A DNA stretch of 64,000 nucleotides, taken from positions 28,150 through 92,149 of the forward strand of contig NZ_JAODNK010000202.1 in the NCBI RefSeq assembly GCF_025465275.1, written 5' to 3'. The notes under the pieces were generated by a model, which was given only the letters and a program-made list of their open reading frames with translations, was not told where the DNA came from and did not search any database. A program made the translations under genes and the position numbers. Positions 8,255-17,437 of this stretch are shown piece by piece. Position 1 is the first letter of the stretch, and each line of letters opens with the position of its first letter. This DNA comes from Nocardia sp. (lineage in GTDB: Bacteria; Actinomycetota; Actinomycetes; Mycobacteriales; Mycobacteriaceae).

Positions 8255-9097
8255 ATGGCAGTGGTGGTTGTCACCGACTCTTCGGCCAGTCTGCCCGCCG
8301 GCCTCGTCGCTGAACTGGGTGTGCTCGCGGTGCCGCTGCACGTGCTCGTCGACGACCGGGAGATCCGGGAGGGTATCGACGATTGCGATATCGACTACGG
8401 ATCCTCCACGGTCACCACCTCCGGTGCTTCGCCCGGTGATCTGAAGGCCGTGTATGAGCGGGCGTGGGAGCTGAGCGAAGGCGATGGTGTTGTCGCCGTG
8501 CATATTTCGCGGCAGCTCTCGGGTACGTGGGAGGCGGGCCGGCAGGCGATTCGCGATATGGATGCCGGGGATCGGGTTCGGCTGGTCGACTCGCTGAGCG
8601 CGGGTCTGGGCACCGGGCTGCCGGTGCTGGCCGCTGCGCGCCGCGCTCGCGGTGGTGCGGTTCTCGATGTTGTCTATGACGCCGCGGTGGCCGCTGCCGC
8701 TCGTGGGCGCGCCTTCATCGTGGTCAATCGGACCGAACAGCTTCGTCGCGGTGGTCGCCTGAGTACTGCTGCGGCTTTCTTCGGCACGGAACTGGTCACC
8801 AAGCCGATTCTGCAGATCGTCGAAGGCCGGCTGGAGCTGCGGGAGAAGGCGCGGACTCGTTCCAAGGCCTTTGCCAAACTCATTGCCGCAGTGGTGGATG
8901 CGGCCGGTGAGGACGGTGCCGCGGTCGCGGTTCAGCACCTCGGTGCCGAGGAGTCGGCCAACACCATCGCGGCGCAACTCCGCGATCTCATTCCTGGTAT
9001 TCGCGAACTCATCGTCGCCGAATTCGGTCCGACTCTCGGAGTGCATCTCGGCATGGGTGCGGTGGGGGCGCTTGTCGTTCCCGGCGGCTGCGGCTGA
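8255..9097 (+). CDS. DegV family fatty-acid-binding protein
   Basis: A 280-residue DegV protein. The family start VVVTDSSASLP is at residues 2-12, HISRQLSGTWEAG follows in the middle, and the C-terminal domain has FGPTLGVHLGMGAVG. DegV (FakB-type) proteins bind a fatty acid between two domains and may present it to a kinase; no FakA partner is encoded here. It follows octT by 32 bp, in the same order as in mycobacteria. The eis gene that comes next in M. tuberculosis is absent here. Confidence 0.94.
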   Translation: MAVVVVTDSSASLPAGLVAELGVLAVPLHVLVDDREIREGIDDCDIDYGSSTVTTSGASPGDLKAVYERAWELSEGDGVVAVHISRQLSGTWEAGRQAIRDMDAGDRVRLVDSLSAGLGTGLPVLAAARRARGGAVLDVVYDAAVAAAARGRAFIVVNRTEQLRRGGRLSTAAAFFGTELVTKPILQIVEGRLELREKARTRSKAFAKLIAAVVDAAGEDGAAVAVQHLGAEESANTIAAQLRDLIPGIRELIVAEFGPTLGVHLGMGAVGALVVPGGCG

Positions 9098-9234
9098 TCA
9101 TCTGACATTGCAGGTCAGCGCGATCTGCTGTCGTGGAATGCCCGGGCGGAATCTGGCTGTTCACAACCACTTTCGTTATCCACAGGCTCGGCGAAAGCCC
9201 AGGTCGGCGTGGTGGGCTGAACCTGCTCCGGTCA

Positions 9235-9240
9235 TAGCGT
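9235..9240 (+). promoter_or_regulatory. -10 box of a probable leaderless comEA mRNA
   Basis: TAGCGT fits TANNNT and ends 7 nt before the ATG at 9248. There is no Shine-Dalgarno upstream. This geometry favours ATG 9248 over the in-frame GTG at 9239, which would fall inside the -10 box. Confidence 0.42.
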
Positions 9241-9247
9241 GGGCCTC

Positions 9248-10393
9248 ATGCCACGAACCGACGAACGTACCCAGGTCCGCCGCCGTCTCGGCGGCCTGTC
9301 CGAACCGTCCGGCGCCGCCCCGGAATTCAGCCCGGACTCGGCGCATCCGCCCCGCTGGGATGCGGAATCGCTCGATCCGCCGAGCCCGCAGCCAGCCTCG
9401 ACGGGTTGTCGCGCGGACGGGTTCGAGCACGATGCCGCCGACAGTGAGCCGGAGCCGCCGGCTGGATCGTCCACTCCCGCTTGGCTGACCGAGCCGTGCG
9501 GCAGTGTGTCGCTGTGGCACGAGCGGCTGGTGCCGGAACGCTTCCGGGGGACCAGATGGGATCCGGGCCCGCGCGGAGTGCTGATTCTGGCTGCCGTCGC
9601 GGCGCTCGTGGTCGTGTTGACCGCATTGATGTCATTTCAGGAAAGGCCGGTGACACAGGCGGTTCCGCCGATTGCGGTGGCCGGGGAGAGCGCGGGCGCG
9701 GAGCCGGAGCCCACCTCAGGTGAAGCTGTGGCAAATCCGGTGCTGGGGGCCGCGCCGAAAAGCTCTGCGCCCAATAGCCCTGCGCCCAGCAGTGTCGCGC
9801 CGACCGGAAGGCCGAATTCACCGGGTGCGGCACCGATTCCGGAGGCGTCCGCCGGTACTAAAGGGCCTTCCAGCGCCTCGCCGACTGACAGCAACGGACA
9901 TTCGGCATCGTCCGGCGAGCTCATTGTCAGCGTCGTGGGTCTGGTCGAACACGGTGGTCTGCGCCGCTTCCCCTCCGGAGCCCGCATCGCCGACGCTATT
10001 CGAGCCGCCGCGCCCCGGCCCGAAGCCGACCTGTCCGGCCTCAATCTCGCTCAACAGCTCTGTGACGGTGACCAACTCATCATCGGCCGAAACGGTCCGC
10101 GTCCAAGTCCGCAACAGGTAGGCAGCACGGTAGTCAACTCCGTCGGAACCTCACCCGCCACTGACGCAGCCCCCGGATCACCCCGCCCATCCGGTCCCGC
10201 ACCGAAGGTAAACCTCAACACCGCCACCGAAAACCAGCTCGACACCCTCCCCGGCGTAGGCCCCATCACCGCCCGAGCCATCCTCACCTGGCGCACCACC
10301 CACGGCCGCTTCACCTCCATCGACCAACTCGCCGAAATAGAAGGCATAGGCCCCTCCCGCCTCGCCCGCCTCCGCGCCGTGGTGACCATATGA
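9248..10393 (+). CDS. comEA: ComEA-type DNA-binding protein
   Basis: About 381 residues. A hydrophilic N-terminal cytoplasmic part is followed by one membrane helix (ILAAVAALVVVLTALM, about residues 102-117) and a long Pro/Ala/Ser linker. An SLBB-like domain comes next (ELIVSVVGLVEHGG to LCDGDQLIIGR). Two C-terminal helix-hairpin-helix motifs are KVNLNTATENQLDTLPGVG and IDQLAEIEGIGPSRLARL. ComEA homologues bind incoming double-stranded DNA at the membrane in transformation. The next gene is comEC. The last 200 bases are strikingly C-rich on this strand. Confidence 0.9.
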   Translation: MPRTDERTQVRRRLGGLSEPSGAAPEFSPDSAHPPRWDAESLDPPSPQPASTGCRADGFEHDAADSEPEPPAGSSTPAWLTEPCGSVSLWHERLVPERFRGTRWDPGPRGVLILAAVAALVVVLTALMSFQERPVTQAVPPIAVAGESAGAEPEPTSGEAVANPVLGAAPKSSAPNSPAPSSVAPTGRPNSPGAAPIPEASAGTKGPSSASPTDSNGHSASSGELIVSVVGLVEHGGLRRFPSGARIADAIRAAAPRPEADLSGLNLAQQLCDGDQLIIGRNGPRPSPQQVGSTVVNSVGTSPATDAAPGSPRPSGPAPKVNLNTATENQLDTLPGVGPITARAILTWRTTHGRFTSIDQLAEIEGIGPSRLARLRAVVTI

Positions 10394-10595
10394 CCGCCTG
10401 GCCTGCGCACACACGGAGACCGCGACCGCCGGCACGCCACCTTCGGCCCAGCCGCAGGCGATCGCACCTCTCGACCGGTCGTCGGCTGCCAGCTTGTCGA
10501 TGGACTGTCGGTTCGCGGTCGCATCGTTCTCAACCGGGAGGTGGGCGGGCGGCATCGCCTTCTGCTCGGTGCTGCGCTGTAGTGGGGGTCTCACG

Positions 10596-12167
10596 GTGAC
10601 GGTGGCTGGTGGGAGCGGCTCGGGGGAGGACCGGGGGCCGGTGGAGGTGCCGGAGGAGTTGGATGCGCGGTTGGTTCCTTCGACGGTGTGTTGTTGGGGC
10701 GCAACGATTGTTGCTGTGGTCGTGGGGTGGCGGGCCGGGGTGGTGTTGGCCGTGGGATGTGGGGTGGTGGCGGTTGGGTTGTGGGGGTTGGTGGTTCGGC
10801 GGGCTGCGGGTGGGCGGAGTGCGCGGGGGGTGTGGGTGGTGCTGGCTGCGGTTGTTGTCGGGGCGGGGTTCGCGGCGGCGGGGGCTTGGCAGGAGTACGT
10901 GGTGGCGGGGCACCCGTTGCACGAGGTGGCGAATGGGCGACGGGTGTGGGTGCGGGCGGTGGCTTCGGATGACCCGAAGGCGCTGGCGGAGAAGCGGTTC
11001 GGCGGGAAGAAGGTGATGGTGCGGGCCGAGTTGGTGGAGTTTCGGGATGGTGGGGAAGTGGTTCGGGGTGGGGGAGCGGTGGTGGTGATGGCTCCGGAGG
11101 CGGGGTGGCGGGGATTGTTGCCGGGGCAGGAGGTGGAATTTCGGGCCCGGGTGAGTCGGGCGTGGCGGTCGGATCTGACGGTGGCGGTGCTGCGGGCGGA
11201 TGGGCCGCCGGCGGCGGTGGGGGAGTCGCCGTGGTGGCAGCGGGTGGCGGGGCGGGTGCGCGGTCACTTCGCCGATGCCGCACAGCGGGGTCTGCCGGAC
11301 GATGCGGCGGGACTGCTGCCGGGGTTGGTCATCGGCGACACCTCGCGGCTGACCGAACGGGTGCAGGAGAACTTCGAGGAAACCGATCTGGCGCATCTGA
11401 CGGCGGTCAGCGGGGCGAACATCACGATTCTGCTTGGGGCCGTGCTGGTTTCGATGCGAGCGCTGACCGTCGATCCGCGCATGGGTGCGGTGATCGCGGG
11501 GCTCGCGCTGGTGATGTTCGTGATTCTGGCGCGCCCTTCGCCGAGCGTGCTGCGGGCGGCGGTTATGGGTGCGGTGGCGCTGCTCGCCCTGTGCACGGGG
11601 CGCCGGAAGCAGGCGCTGCCCGCGCTGTGCACGGCGATCATCGGATTGATCGCATGGTCGCCGGCGCTGGCGGTGGATGCCGGGTTCACGCTGTCGGTGC
11701 TGGCCACCGCCGGGCTCATCGTGCTGGCGCCCGGATGGTCGGATTGGCTTCGGGCACATGGATGGTGGCGAATTCCAGCCGATGGTCTCGCCGTCGCGGC
11801 GGCGGCGTTCGTGGTCACCACACCGGTCGTCATCGCCATGACCGGGCACCTCAGCCTGGTCGCCATTGTGGTGAATGTATTGGTGGAACCGGTCATTGCG
11901 CCGATCACCGTTCTCGGAGCGCTGGGCGCCGTACTGGCCTGCCTCTGGTCGCCACCGGCGGTATTCGTACTGCACTGCACCTCGCCGCCACTGTGGTGGC
12001 TGCTCACCGTCGCCGATCGGGCGGCCGCGCTCGGCGCCTCGGTCGCGCTGCCCACCGGAATCCGCTCCGGCCTGATCGCCGCGGTGCTGTGCGGCTTGCT
12101 GATCACGGCGCTACGCCCACGCCCGCGCGGCGAGGCGATCGAGTCCGATCCGGCGGGCCGGACGTGA
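10596..12167 (+). CDS. comEC: ComEC/Rec2-type DNA uptake membrane protein
   Basis: Membrane protein for single-strand DNA import. Several hydrophobic helices near the N-terminus are followed by a soluble ComEC N-domain and the competence core with GLVIGDTSRLTE and HLTAVSGANITILLG, then further helices. The C-terminal metallo-beta-lactamase domain of longer ComEC proteins is missing, leaving about 523 residues. The frame is open back to a TTG at 10494; I place the start at GTG 10596 because the protein-like N-terminus begins there. The first 700 bases are G-rich with many GTG and GGG codons, unlike the rest of the gene. Confidence 0.85.
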   Translation: MTVAGGSGSGEDRGPVEVPEELDARLVPSTVCCWGATIVAVVVGWRAGVVLAVGCGVVAVGLWGLVVRRAAGGRSARGVWVVLAAVVVGAGFAAAGAWQEYVVAGHPLHEVANGRRVWVRAVASDDPKALAEKRFGGKKVMVRAELVEFRDGGEVVRGGGAVVVMAPEAGWRGLLPGQEVEFRARVSRAWRSDLTVAVLRADGPPAAVGESPWWQRVAGRVRGHFADAAQRGLPDDAAGLLPGLVIGDTSRLTERVQENFEETDLAHLTAVSGANITILLGAVLVSMRALTVDPRMGAVIAGLALVMFVILARPSPSVLRAAVMGAVALLALCTGRRKQALPALCTAIIGLIAWSPALAVDAGFTLSVLATAGLIVLAPGWSDWLRAHGWWRIPADGLAVAAAAFVVTTPVVIAMTGHLSLVAIVVNVLVEPVIAPITVLGALGAVLACLWSPPAVFVLHCTSPPLWWLLTVADRAAALGASVALPTGIRSGLIAAVLCGLLITALRPRPRGEAIESDPAGRT

Positions 12168-12222
12168 TCGGGCGGTGACTCGGAGCGCAGTGGCGGGTGC
12201 CGGGGTTGTCGGGGCGGGCTCG

Positions 12223-12228
12223 TAGGAT
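12223..12228 (+). promoter_or_regulatory. -10 box of a probable leaderless holA mRNA
   Basis: TAGGAT fits the TANNNT consensus and stands 6 nt before the GTG start of holA at 12235, with no Shine-Dalgarno in between. Confidence 0.42.
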
Positions 12229-12234
12229 CGGTGC

Positions 12235-13206
12235 GTGAGCCAACGACCCGCACCACTGCATCTTGTGCTCGGCGATGAGGAACTGCTGATCGAGCGGGCG
12301 GTGTCGACGATTGCCGCGCAGGCGCGGGCCGCCTCCGACAATCCGGATTCGATGCCGGTAGACCGGCTGCGGGCCGGCGATGCCAGCACTCCGGAACTTG
12401 CTGAGCTGCTGAGCCCGTCGCTGTTCGCCGAGGAGCGGGTGATCGTGCTGGAGTCGGCCGCCGAGGCCGGTAAGGACGCGGTGGCGGTAATCCTGGACGC
12501 CGCCTCCTCGCCCCCGGAAGGTGCGGTGCTGGTGGTGGTGCACACCGGCGGCGGGCGCGCCAAGGCCATGGTTCCCGCGCTGCAGAAGCTGGGCGCGGTG
12601 GTGCATCAGGCCGCCAAGATGACCAAGGCGAGCGAGCGAGTCGAGTTCGTGCGCAATGAATTCCGCGCGGCGAACGTGCGGGTCTCACCCGACGTCGTGC
12701 AGGCGATCATCGAGTCGGTCGGCTCCGAACTGCGCGAATTGGCCGCCGCCACTTCCCAGTTGGCGGCCGACACCGGCGGCAAGATCGATGTCGCCGCCGT
12801 GCACCGCTACTACTCCGGCAAAGCCGAGGTCACCGGCTTCGACGTGGCCGACCTCGCCGTCTCCGGCGACCGACCCGCCGCCATGGAGGCCCTGCGCTGG
12901 GCCACCGACCGCGGCGTCCCCGCGGTCCTGCTGGCAGACGCCCTCGCCGACTCGGTGCACACCATCGCCCGCGTCGGCTCCGCCGGCCGCGGTGACCCGT
13001 TCAAACTCGCCGGCGATCTCGGCATGCCGCCCTGGAAGGTCAAGAAGGCGCAGGCTCAAGCCCGCGGCTGGACCGGCGTCACCATCGGCGCGGCCCTGCA
13101 GATCGTCGCGGGCCTGAACGCCGACGTCAAGGGTGGCGCAGCCGATACCAACTACGCCCTCGAACACGCCCTCGCCCGCATCCTCGACCTCCGAGAATCG
13201 GCTTAG
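12235..13206 (+). CDS. holA: DNA polymerase III subunit delta
   Basis: A 323-residue clamp-loader delta subunit, which opens the beta sliding clamp. Family features are the start LHLVLGDEELLIERAV, the middle KAMVPALQKLGAVV and the C-terminal domain with PPWKVKKAQAQARGW. Length is normal. The GTG at 12235 has a -10 box 6 nt upstream. Its stop overlaps by 4 bp the stop of the convergent LGFP gene. The comEA-comEC-holA order is standard in actinobacteria. Confidence 0.95.
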   Translation: MSQRPAPLHLVLGDEELLIERAVSTIAAQARAASDNPDSMPVDRLRAGDASTPELAELLSPSLFAEERVIVLESAAEAGKDAVAVILDAASSPPEGAVLVVVHTGGGRAKAMVPALQKLGAVVHQAAKMTKASERVEFVRNEFRAANVRVSPDVVQAIIESVGSELRELAAATSQLAADTGGKIDVAAVHRYYSGKAEVTGFDVADLAVSGDRPAAMEALRWATDRGVPAVLLADALADSVHTIARVGSAGRGDPFKLAGDLGMPPWKVKKAQAQARGWTGVTIGAALQIVAGLNADVKGGAADTNYALEHALARILDLRESA

Positions 13207-13958
13207 CTGGTCGGCGACCAGGTGATTTTTCCTCCGGTGAAGTCCTGAGCCTTGCCGCCCTGGTAATCGTATTCGTCACCGGTCGGCAAGCCGTAGCGGC
13301 CGTTCTCGGCGCCGTTCCGGACCCACTCGTCACGAATGGCGCCCCAGATGATGTGGGTGCCACCCTTTTGCGACGCGTAGATGGCGCCGCCTTCGAAGAG
13401 CATGTAGCGGGCATTGCCCTTGTTGGTCGTGGCCTCATCGGAGATGGGGAAACCCAGCGGGCTGTTCTCCCAGCCGACGGCCGCGTACTTGTCGCGAACG
13501 ACGCCGTTGATCAGGTGCGTGCCGGACCCGATCGACCAGTAGATGGAGCCGCCCTGGAAGTGCTGGAAGCGGCCGGGCTTACCGGTTGCGCCCTCATCGA
13601 CGGTCGGATACTTCAGCACCCCGGACTCGGAGCCCAGGTCGCGCCACTTGTCGCGGATCGCGCCACCGACGGCATGCGCGTCGGTCGCGGGTGTCCAGTA
13701 GATCGAGATGCTGTTGGTGAAGTCCTGCTTCTTACCACCGACCGCGGCATCGGTCTCCGGACTCGTCGGATCGCCGAACATGCCCGGCCCCCCGGCCTGG
13801 TCGTACTCGACCTCGATCGCCCCGCCCACATCGAACGGCCCGATCGGCCGCGCGGCGGCCGTACCGCTCATACCGACAGCGGCAACCCCGAGCCCGGTCG
13901 TCAGCGCGACCGCGACTGCTCCGGCGGCCACAGCGCCACGGCTCCAGGACGATTTCAT
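13203..13958 (-). CDS. Secreted LGFP-repeat protein
   Basis: About 251 residues from the ATG at 13958 (a TTG lies in frame at 13988). A signal peptide runs MKSSWSRG, then a hydrophobic Ala/Val/Leu core, ending TAAARP. The rest is four LGFP-type repeats of about 50 residues, each of the form GGAIRDKW...G...G.L.YP..DE with an aromatic F.GGSIYW.. strand. LGFP repeats are found in cell-wall-associated proteins of mycolic-acid bacteria, often with mycolyltransferases; they probably bind the envelope. No catalytic domain is present. Confidence 0.87.
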   Translation of the reverse strand: MKSSWSRGAVAAGAVAVALTTGLGVAAVGMSGTAAARPIGPFDVGGAIEVEYDQAGGPGMFGDPTSPETDAAVGGKKQDFTNSISIYWTPATDAHAVGGAIRDKWRDLGSESGVLKYPTVDEGATGKPGRFQHFQGGSIYWSIGSGTHLINGVVRDKYAAVGWENSPLGFPISDEATTNKGNARYMLFEGGAIYASQKGGTHIIWGAIRDEWVRNGAENGRYGLPTGDEYDYQGGKAQDFTGGKITWSPTS

Positions 13959-14080
13959 GCGACGTACCGATGACAAGAGAACTCCCAACGCAGGTGGTAT
14001 CGAATGCCCCCGACAGTCGCAGCCATCCTCCCGGGAACCGTCCCCCTCGGCAAGTTCTCATCCAGAAATGTGCGCAACAA

Positions 14081-14204
14081 CTGATTTCGTACGGTCGGAG
14101 TAACTCACCGGGTACGTCCAAAATCGTCTCGGCACCCAACCGCCGGCACGCGTGCACAACGTCCGACGGCACCCGGGCTGTGCGCTAAAGGTTCGGAGAG
14201 GCGG
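14081..14204. repeat. Dispersed ~125-bp element, copy A1
   Basis: First of three related copies in the window (others 21821-21946 and 48358-48480). Shared core words include GGGTACGTCCAAAATCG, CCGCCGGCACGCGT and TGTGCGCTAAAGG...GGAGAGGCGG. The GAGGCGG end faces the 3' end of rpsT, 12 bp from its terminator hairpin. The other end lies upstream of the LGFP gene on the same strand. It is not part of any gene I recognise. Confidence 0.85.
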
Positions 14205-14215
14205 GCCGCGCTATA

Positions 14216-14252
14216 ACAAAAACCGCCGTGGTCATCAACGCCACGGCGGCTG
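14216..14252 (-). terminator. Intrinsic terminator of rpsT
   Basis: Read on the minus strand, GCCGCCGTGG and CCACGGCGG(T) form a stem of about 9-10 bp around a short loop, followed directly by a run of five T. A classic intrinsic terminator 62 bp past the rpsT stop. Confidence 0.85.
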
Positions 14253-14313
14253 TTCGAAGCATATTTGCCCGATATGTATACCGGGGTTGTCAGCTGACCT
14301 TGGTGAAGCTGGA

Positions 14314-14577
14314 TCAGCCGAGCTTGTTGACGGCGAGCGACAGCGCCGACTTCTTGTTGGCGGCCTGGTTGGCGTGGATGACGCCCTTCGAGGCGGCCTT
14401 GTCCAGGCTCTTGCTCGCCGACTGCAGCAGCTCGATCGCCTTGTCCTTCTCGCCCGCAGCAGCGGCCTCGCGGAACTTGCGGATCGAGGTACGCAGCGCG
14501 GACTTGACCGACTGGTTGCGCTGACGCGCAACCTCGTTGGTACGGATCCGCTTCATCTGGGACTTGATGTTGGCCAC
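14314..14577 (-). CDS. rpsT: 30S ribosomal protein S20
   Basis: An 87-residue S20, an early-binding protein of the small subunit. Sequence features are ANIKSQMKRIRTNE at the start, the basic helical stretch SALRTSIRKFREA, and the ending ANKKSALSLAVNKLG. The GTG start at 14577 has AGGAAA about 6 nt upstream. It is encoded opposite to comEC-holA and to the next gene, as rpsT is in M. tuberculosis. Confidence 0.97.
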   Translation of the reverse strand: MANIKSQMKRIRTNEVARQRNQSVKSALRTSIRKFREAAAAGEKDKAIELLQSASKSLDKAASKGVIHANQAANKKSALSLAVNKLG

Positions 14578-14783
14578 GCGTGTTTCCTCGTGTTCCTTCG
14601 TTTGGTGGTTTATGCGGGAAGCAAAGTCTCCGGGCGCACTACGCAGACGTAGCGCAGCACCGACGAACGAGGTTACCAGGCAACGACTCGGGCATGAAAT
14701 CGGCCCCGTTCGCAATGGGGCTGATGCGAGAAATTTACCCCGGTCCAACTGCGTGTTGCTCCTGCGTGATGGACCATTTTGGC

Positions 14784-16421
14784 ATGACCCCCGCTGCAGC
14801 CGCACGATCGGCAGCGGCCGCTCACAATTCGAACGGCCGTGTCGAGACCGACGATGCGGCGGTGGGTGTCTTCGCGGGATACCGACCAGGCCGCTATGCC
14901 CAGGCTTATGACGAAATGTTCGATCCCACCGGGCGGGCGCGCGCTCCCTACAAAGGCATCTACGCCGCCCTGGCCACCATCGATGCGGCGGATCTGGCGG
15001 CGAGGGCCGAGGCGCTGGCCCGCGCCTTCGTGGACCAGGGCATCACCTTCTCGCTGTCCGGTCAGGAGCGGCCGTTCCCGCTCGACCTGGTGCCACGAGT
15101 AATAGCCGCCACCGAATGGACCAAACTCGAACGCGGCATCAAACAGCGCGTGCGGGCGCTCGAGGCGTTCCTGGCCGATGTGTACGGGGAACAGACCATC
15201 CTGCGCGACCAGGTCATCCCCAAACGGCTCGTCACCTCGTGCGCGCATTTCCACCGCGAGGCCACCGGCCTGGTGCCGCCCAACGGTGTGCGCATTCACG
15301 TCGCCGGCATCGATGTGATCCGCGACGAGCACGGCGATTTCCGGGTGCTGGAAGACAATCTGCGCTCCCCGTCCGGTGTGTCGTATGTGATGGAGAACCG
15401 CCGCACCATGGCGCGCGTGTTCCCCGACCTGTTCGCCTCGCACCGGGTGCGGGCCGTCGGCGACTATCCGAGCCATCTACTGCGCGCCCTGCGCGCGGCC
15501 GCCGCGCCCAATGAAGCCGATCCGACCGTGGTGGTGCTCACCCCCGGCGTCTACAACTCCGCCTATTTCGAACATTCGCTGCTGGCCCGCCAGATGGGCG
15601 TCGAATTGGTCGAGGGCCGCGACCTGTTCTGCCGCGACAGCAGCGTCTATATGCGCACCACGGCGGGGGAGCGGCAGGTGGATGTCATCTACCGCCGCAT
15701 CGACGACACCTTCCTCGATCCCATGCAGTTCCGGCCTGATTCGATGCTTGGCGTCGCCGGTGTACTGAATGCGGCGCGCGCGGGCACGGTGGTGCTGGCC
15801 AATGCGGTCGGCAACGGCGTCGGCGACGACAAACTCGTCTATACCTATGTGCCCGCGTTCATCGAGTACTACCTGGGCGAGAAACCGATTCTGCCCAATG
15901 TGGATTCGTACCGCTGCTGGGAACCGGACGAGCGCGACGAGGTGCTCGACCGGGTCGCCGAACTGGTGGTGAAACCGGTGGAGGGCTCCGGCGGTTACGG
16001 CATTGTCATCGGCCCCGACGCCAGTCAGAAGGAATTGGATACCGTGCGCCGCAAGGTGCGCGCCGATCCGCGCGGCTGGATCGCCCAGCCGGTGGTCCAA
16101 TTGTCCACGGTGCCAAGCAAAATCGGTGGCCGACTAGCACCCAGGCATGTGGATCTGCGACCCTTCGCGGTCAATGACGGCGACGATATCTGGGTATTGC
16201 CGGGCGGTTTGACCCGTGTCGCACTACCCGATGGTTCCCTGGTGGTGAATTCCAGCCAGGGCGGCGGCAGCAAAGACACCTGGGTGCTGGCCCCGAGAAC
16301 CTCTGTGGAAGAACGCGAACTGGCCGGCACGCAGCTGGTCAGCGAACAGCACATCTCGCGCGATCGTGAGCAGTCGCGAGAACCCTCGCCCACTCGGGCA
16401 AATCAACAACAACAGCAATAG
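14784..16421 (+). CDS. Circularly permuted type 2 ATP-grasp protein
   Basis: About 545 residues of the circularly permuted ATP-grasp family (DUF404/DUF407). Recognisable segments are GYRPGRYAQAYDEMFDPTG, then FPLDLVPRVI, LEDNLRSPSGVSYVMENR, and VVKPVEGSGGYGIVIGPDAS, which is the ATP-grasp lysine and glycine-rich loop. The family is thought to make amide or peptide bonds and is almost always encoded with an alpha-E protein and a transglutaminase, as here. I start at ATG 14784; ATG 14769 is also in frame and the frame runs back to 14580. The C-terminus ends in five glutamines. Confidence 0.88.
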   Translation: MTPAAAARSAAAAHNSNGRVETDDAAVGVFAGYRPGRYAQAYDEMFDPTGRARAPYKGIYAALATIDAADLAARAEALARAFVDQGITFSLSGQERPFPLDLVPRVIAATEWTKLERGIKQRVRALEAFLADVYGEQTILRDQVIPKRLVTSCAHFHREATGLVPPNGVRIHVAGIDVIRDEHGDFRVLEDNLRSPSGVSYVMENRRTMARVFPDLFASHRVRAVGDYPSHLLRALRAAAAPNEADPTVVVLTPGVYNSAYFEHSLLARQMGVELVEGRDLFCRDSSVYMRTTAGERQVDVIYRRIDDTFLDPMQFRPDSMLGVAGVLNAARAGTVVLANAVGNGVGDDKLVYTYVPAFIEYYLGEKPILPNVDSYRCWEPDERDEVLDRVAELVVKPVEGSGGYGIVIGPDASQKELDTVRRKVRADPRGWIAQPVVQLSTVPSKIGGRLAPRHVDLRPFAVNDGDDIWVLPGGLTRVALPDGSLVVNSSQGGGSKDTWVLAPRTSVEERELAGTQLVSEQHISRDREQSREPSPTRANQQQQQ

Positions 16422-16468
16422 CAACGGCGCTGCTGGGTAGGTGAAGTAATACGTTAGGCGGTCGAATT

Positions 16469-17437
16469 ATGTTGGCGCGCAATGCCGAATCTCTCTTCTG
16501 GATCGGTCGTTACGTCGAACGCGCCGAGTATACGGCGCGCATCCTGGATGTCGCGGTGCATCAATTGCTCGAGGAGGCGACGGTCGATCCGGATCGAACA
16601 TCCCGGGTGCTGTTGCGGGTACTCGGGATCGAAACTCCCGAAGAGGAACTCGATGTGTGGTCGGTGACCGAGCTGGTCGCCTTCGGCCGGGAGCATGACG
16701 GCTCCATTGTCGATTCCGTCAGCCGGGCCCGCGAGAATGCCCGGGGTGCAAGAGAAGTCGCCTCGACCGAAATGTGGGAATGTCTCAATTCCACCTATAA
16801 CGGCCTGGCCGCGGCTGAACGAGCCGCGCGGGCGCTCGGCCCGCATGAGTTCTGCCACTACATCACCGATCGTGCCGCCATGTTCGCCGGACTCTCCGAT
16901 TCGACGCTGAGCCGCGACGACGGCTACCGCTTCCTACTGCTGGGCCGCTCCATCGAACGCGTCGATATGACTGTGCGCCTGCTGCTTTCGCGTGCCGGAG
17001 ATCGCACTTCCTCTCCCGCCTGGGTGACCGTGCTGCGGTCTGCCGGTGCGCACGATCCGTATCTGCGTACCCAACGCGGCGTGCTCGACGCCAACCAAAT
17101 CGCCGAATTCATCCTGCTGGACCGGCTTTTCCCGCGTTCGGTATTCCATTCCCTGCGGGTCGCCGAAACCTGTCTGCAGGAACTGGATCAGCGTCCCAAC
17201 AGTCGATTCGCGGCCCGGCAGGAGGCGCATCGACTACTCGGCCGCGCCCGCAGCGAACTGGAGTTCCTCCCGGCCGCTGTACTGCTCGAGGACCTGCAGG
17301 GCCGCCTGCTCTGGTTGCAGGAGACCTGCCGGGAAGTCGGGGAAGCGGTGGCGCAGCAGTACTTTCACGCCGAAACCTGGGTGGCCTGGACCGGTCTGCA
17401 CGGCCGCAATGGCGTACTGGTGGAGGAGACGATATGA
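16469..17437 (+). CDS. Alpha-E domain protein
   Basis: A 322-residue, almost wholly helical protein (DUF403). It begins MLARNAESLFWIGRYVERAE, the family's hallmark start, and contains TYNGLAAAERAARALG and LLLGRSIERVDMTVRLLL. Biochemical function is unknown; genomic context across bacteria links it to the ATP-grasp protein upstream and the transglutaminase downstream, suggesting one pathway that makes or processes a modified peptide. The stop overlaps the next gene's ATG by 4 bp. Confidence 0.9.
   Translation: MLARNAESLFWIGRYVERAEYTARILDVAVHQLLEEATVDPDRTSRVLLRVLGIETPEEELDVWSVTELVAFGREHDGSIVDSVSRARENARGAREVASTEMWECLNSTYNGLAAAERAARALGPHEFCHYITDRAAMFAGLSDSTLSRDDGYRFLLLGRSIERVDMTVRLLLSRAGDRTSSPAWVTVLRSAGAHDPYLRTQRGVLDANQIAEFILLDRLFPRSVFHSLRVAETCLQELDQRPNSRFAARQEAHRLLGRARSELEFLPAAVLLEDLQGRLLWLQETCREVGEAVAQQYFHAETWVAWTGLHGRNGVLVEETI

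Noticed and set aside
10530..11975. Long minus-strand frame opposite comEC
   Set aside because: Composition is Pro/His/Arg-rich repeats arising from the G-rich sense strand; comEC on the plus strand is clearly the gene.
13732..14172. 146-residue minus-strand frame across repeat A1 and the LGFP gene start
   Set aside because: It runs in another phase through the LGFP gene's signal region; the shared ILDVPxEL text comes from the repeat, not from a full gene.
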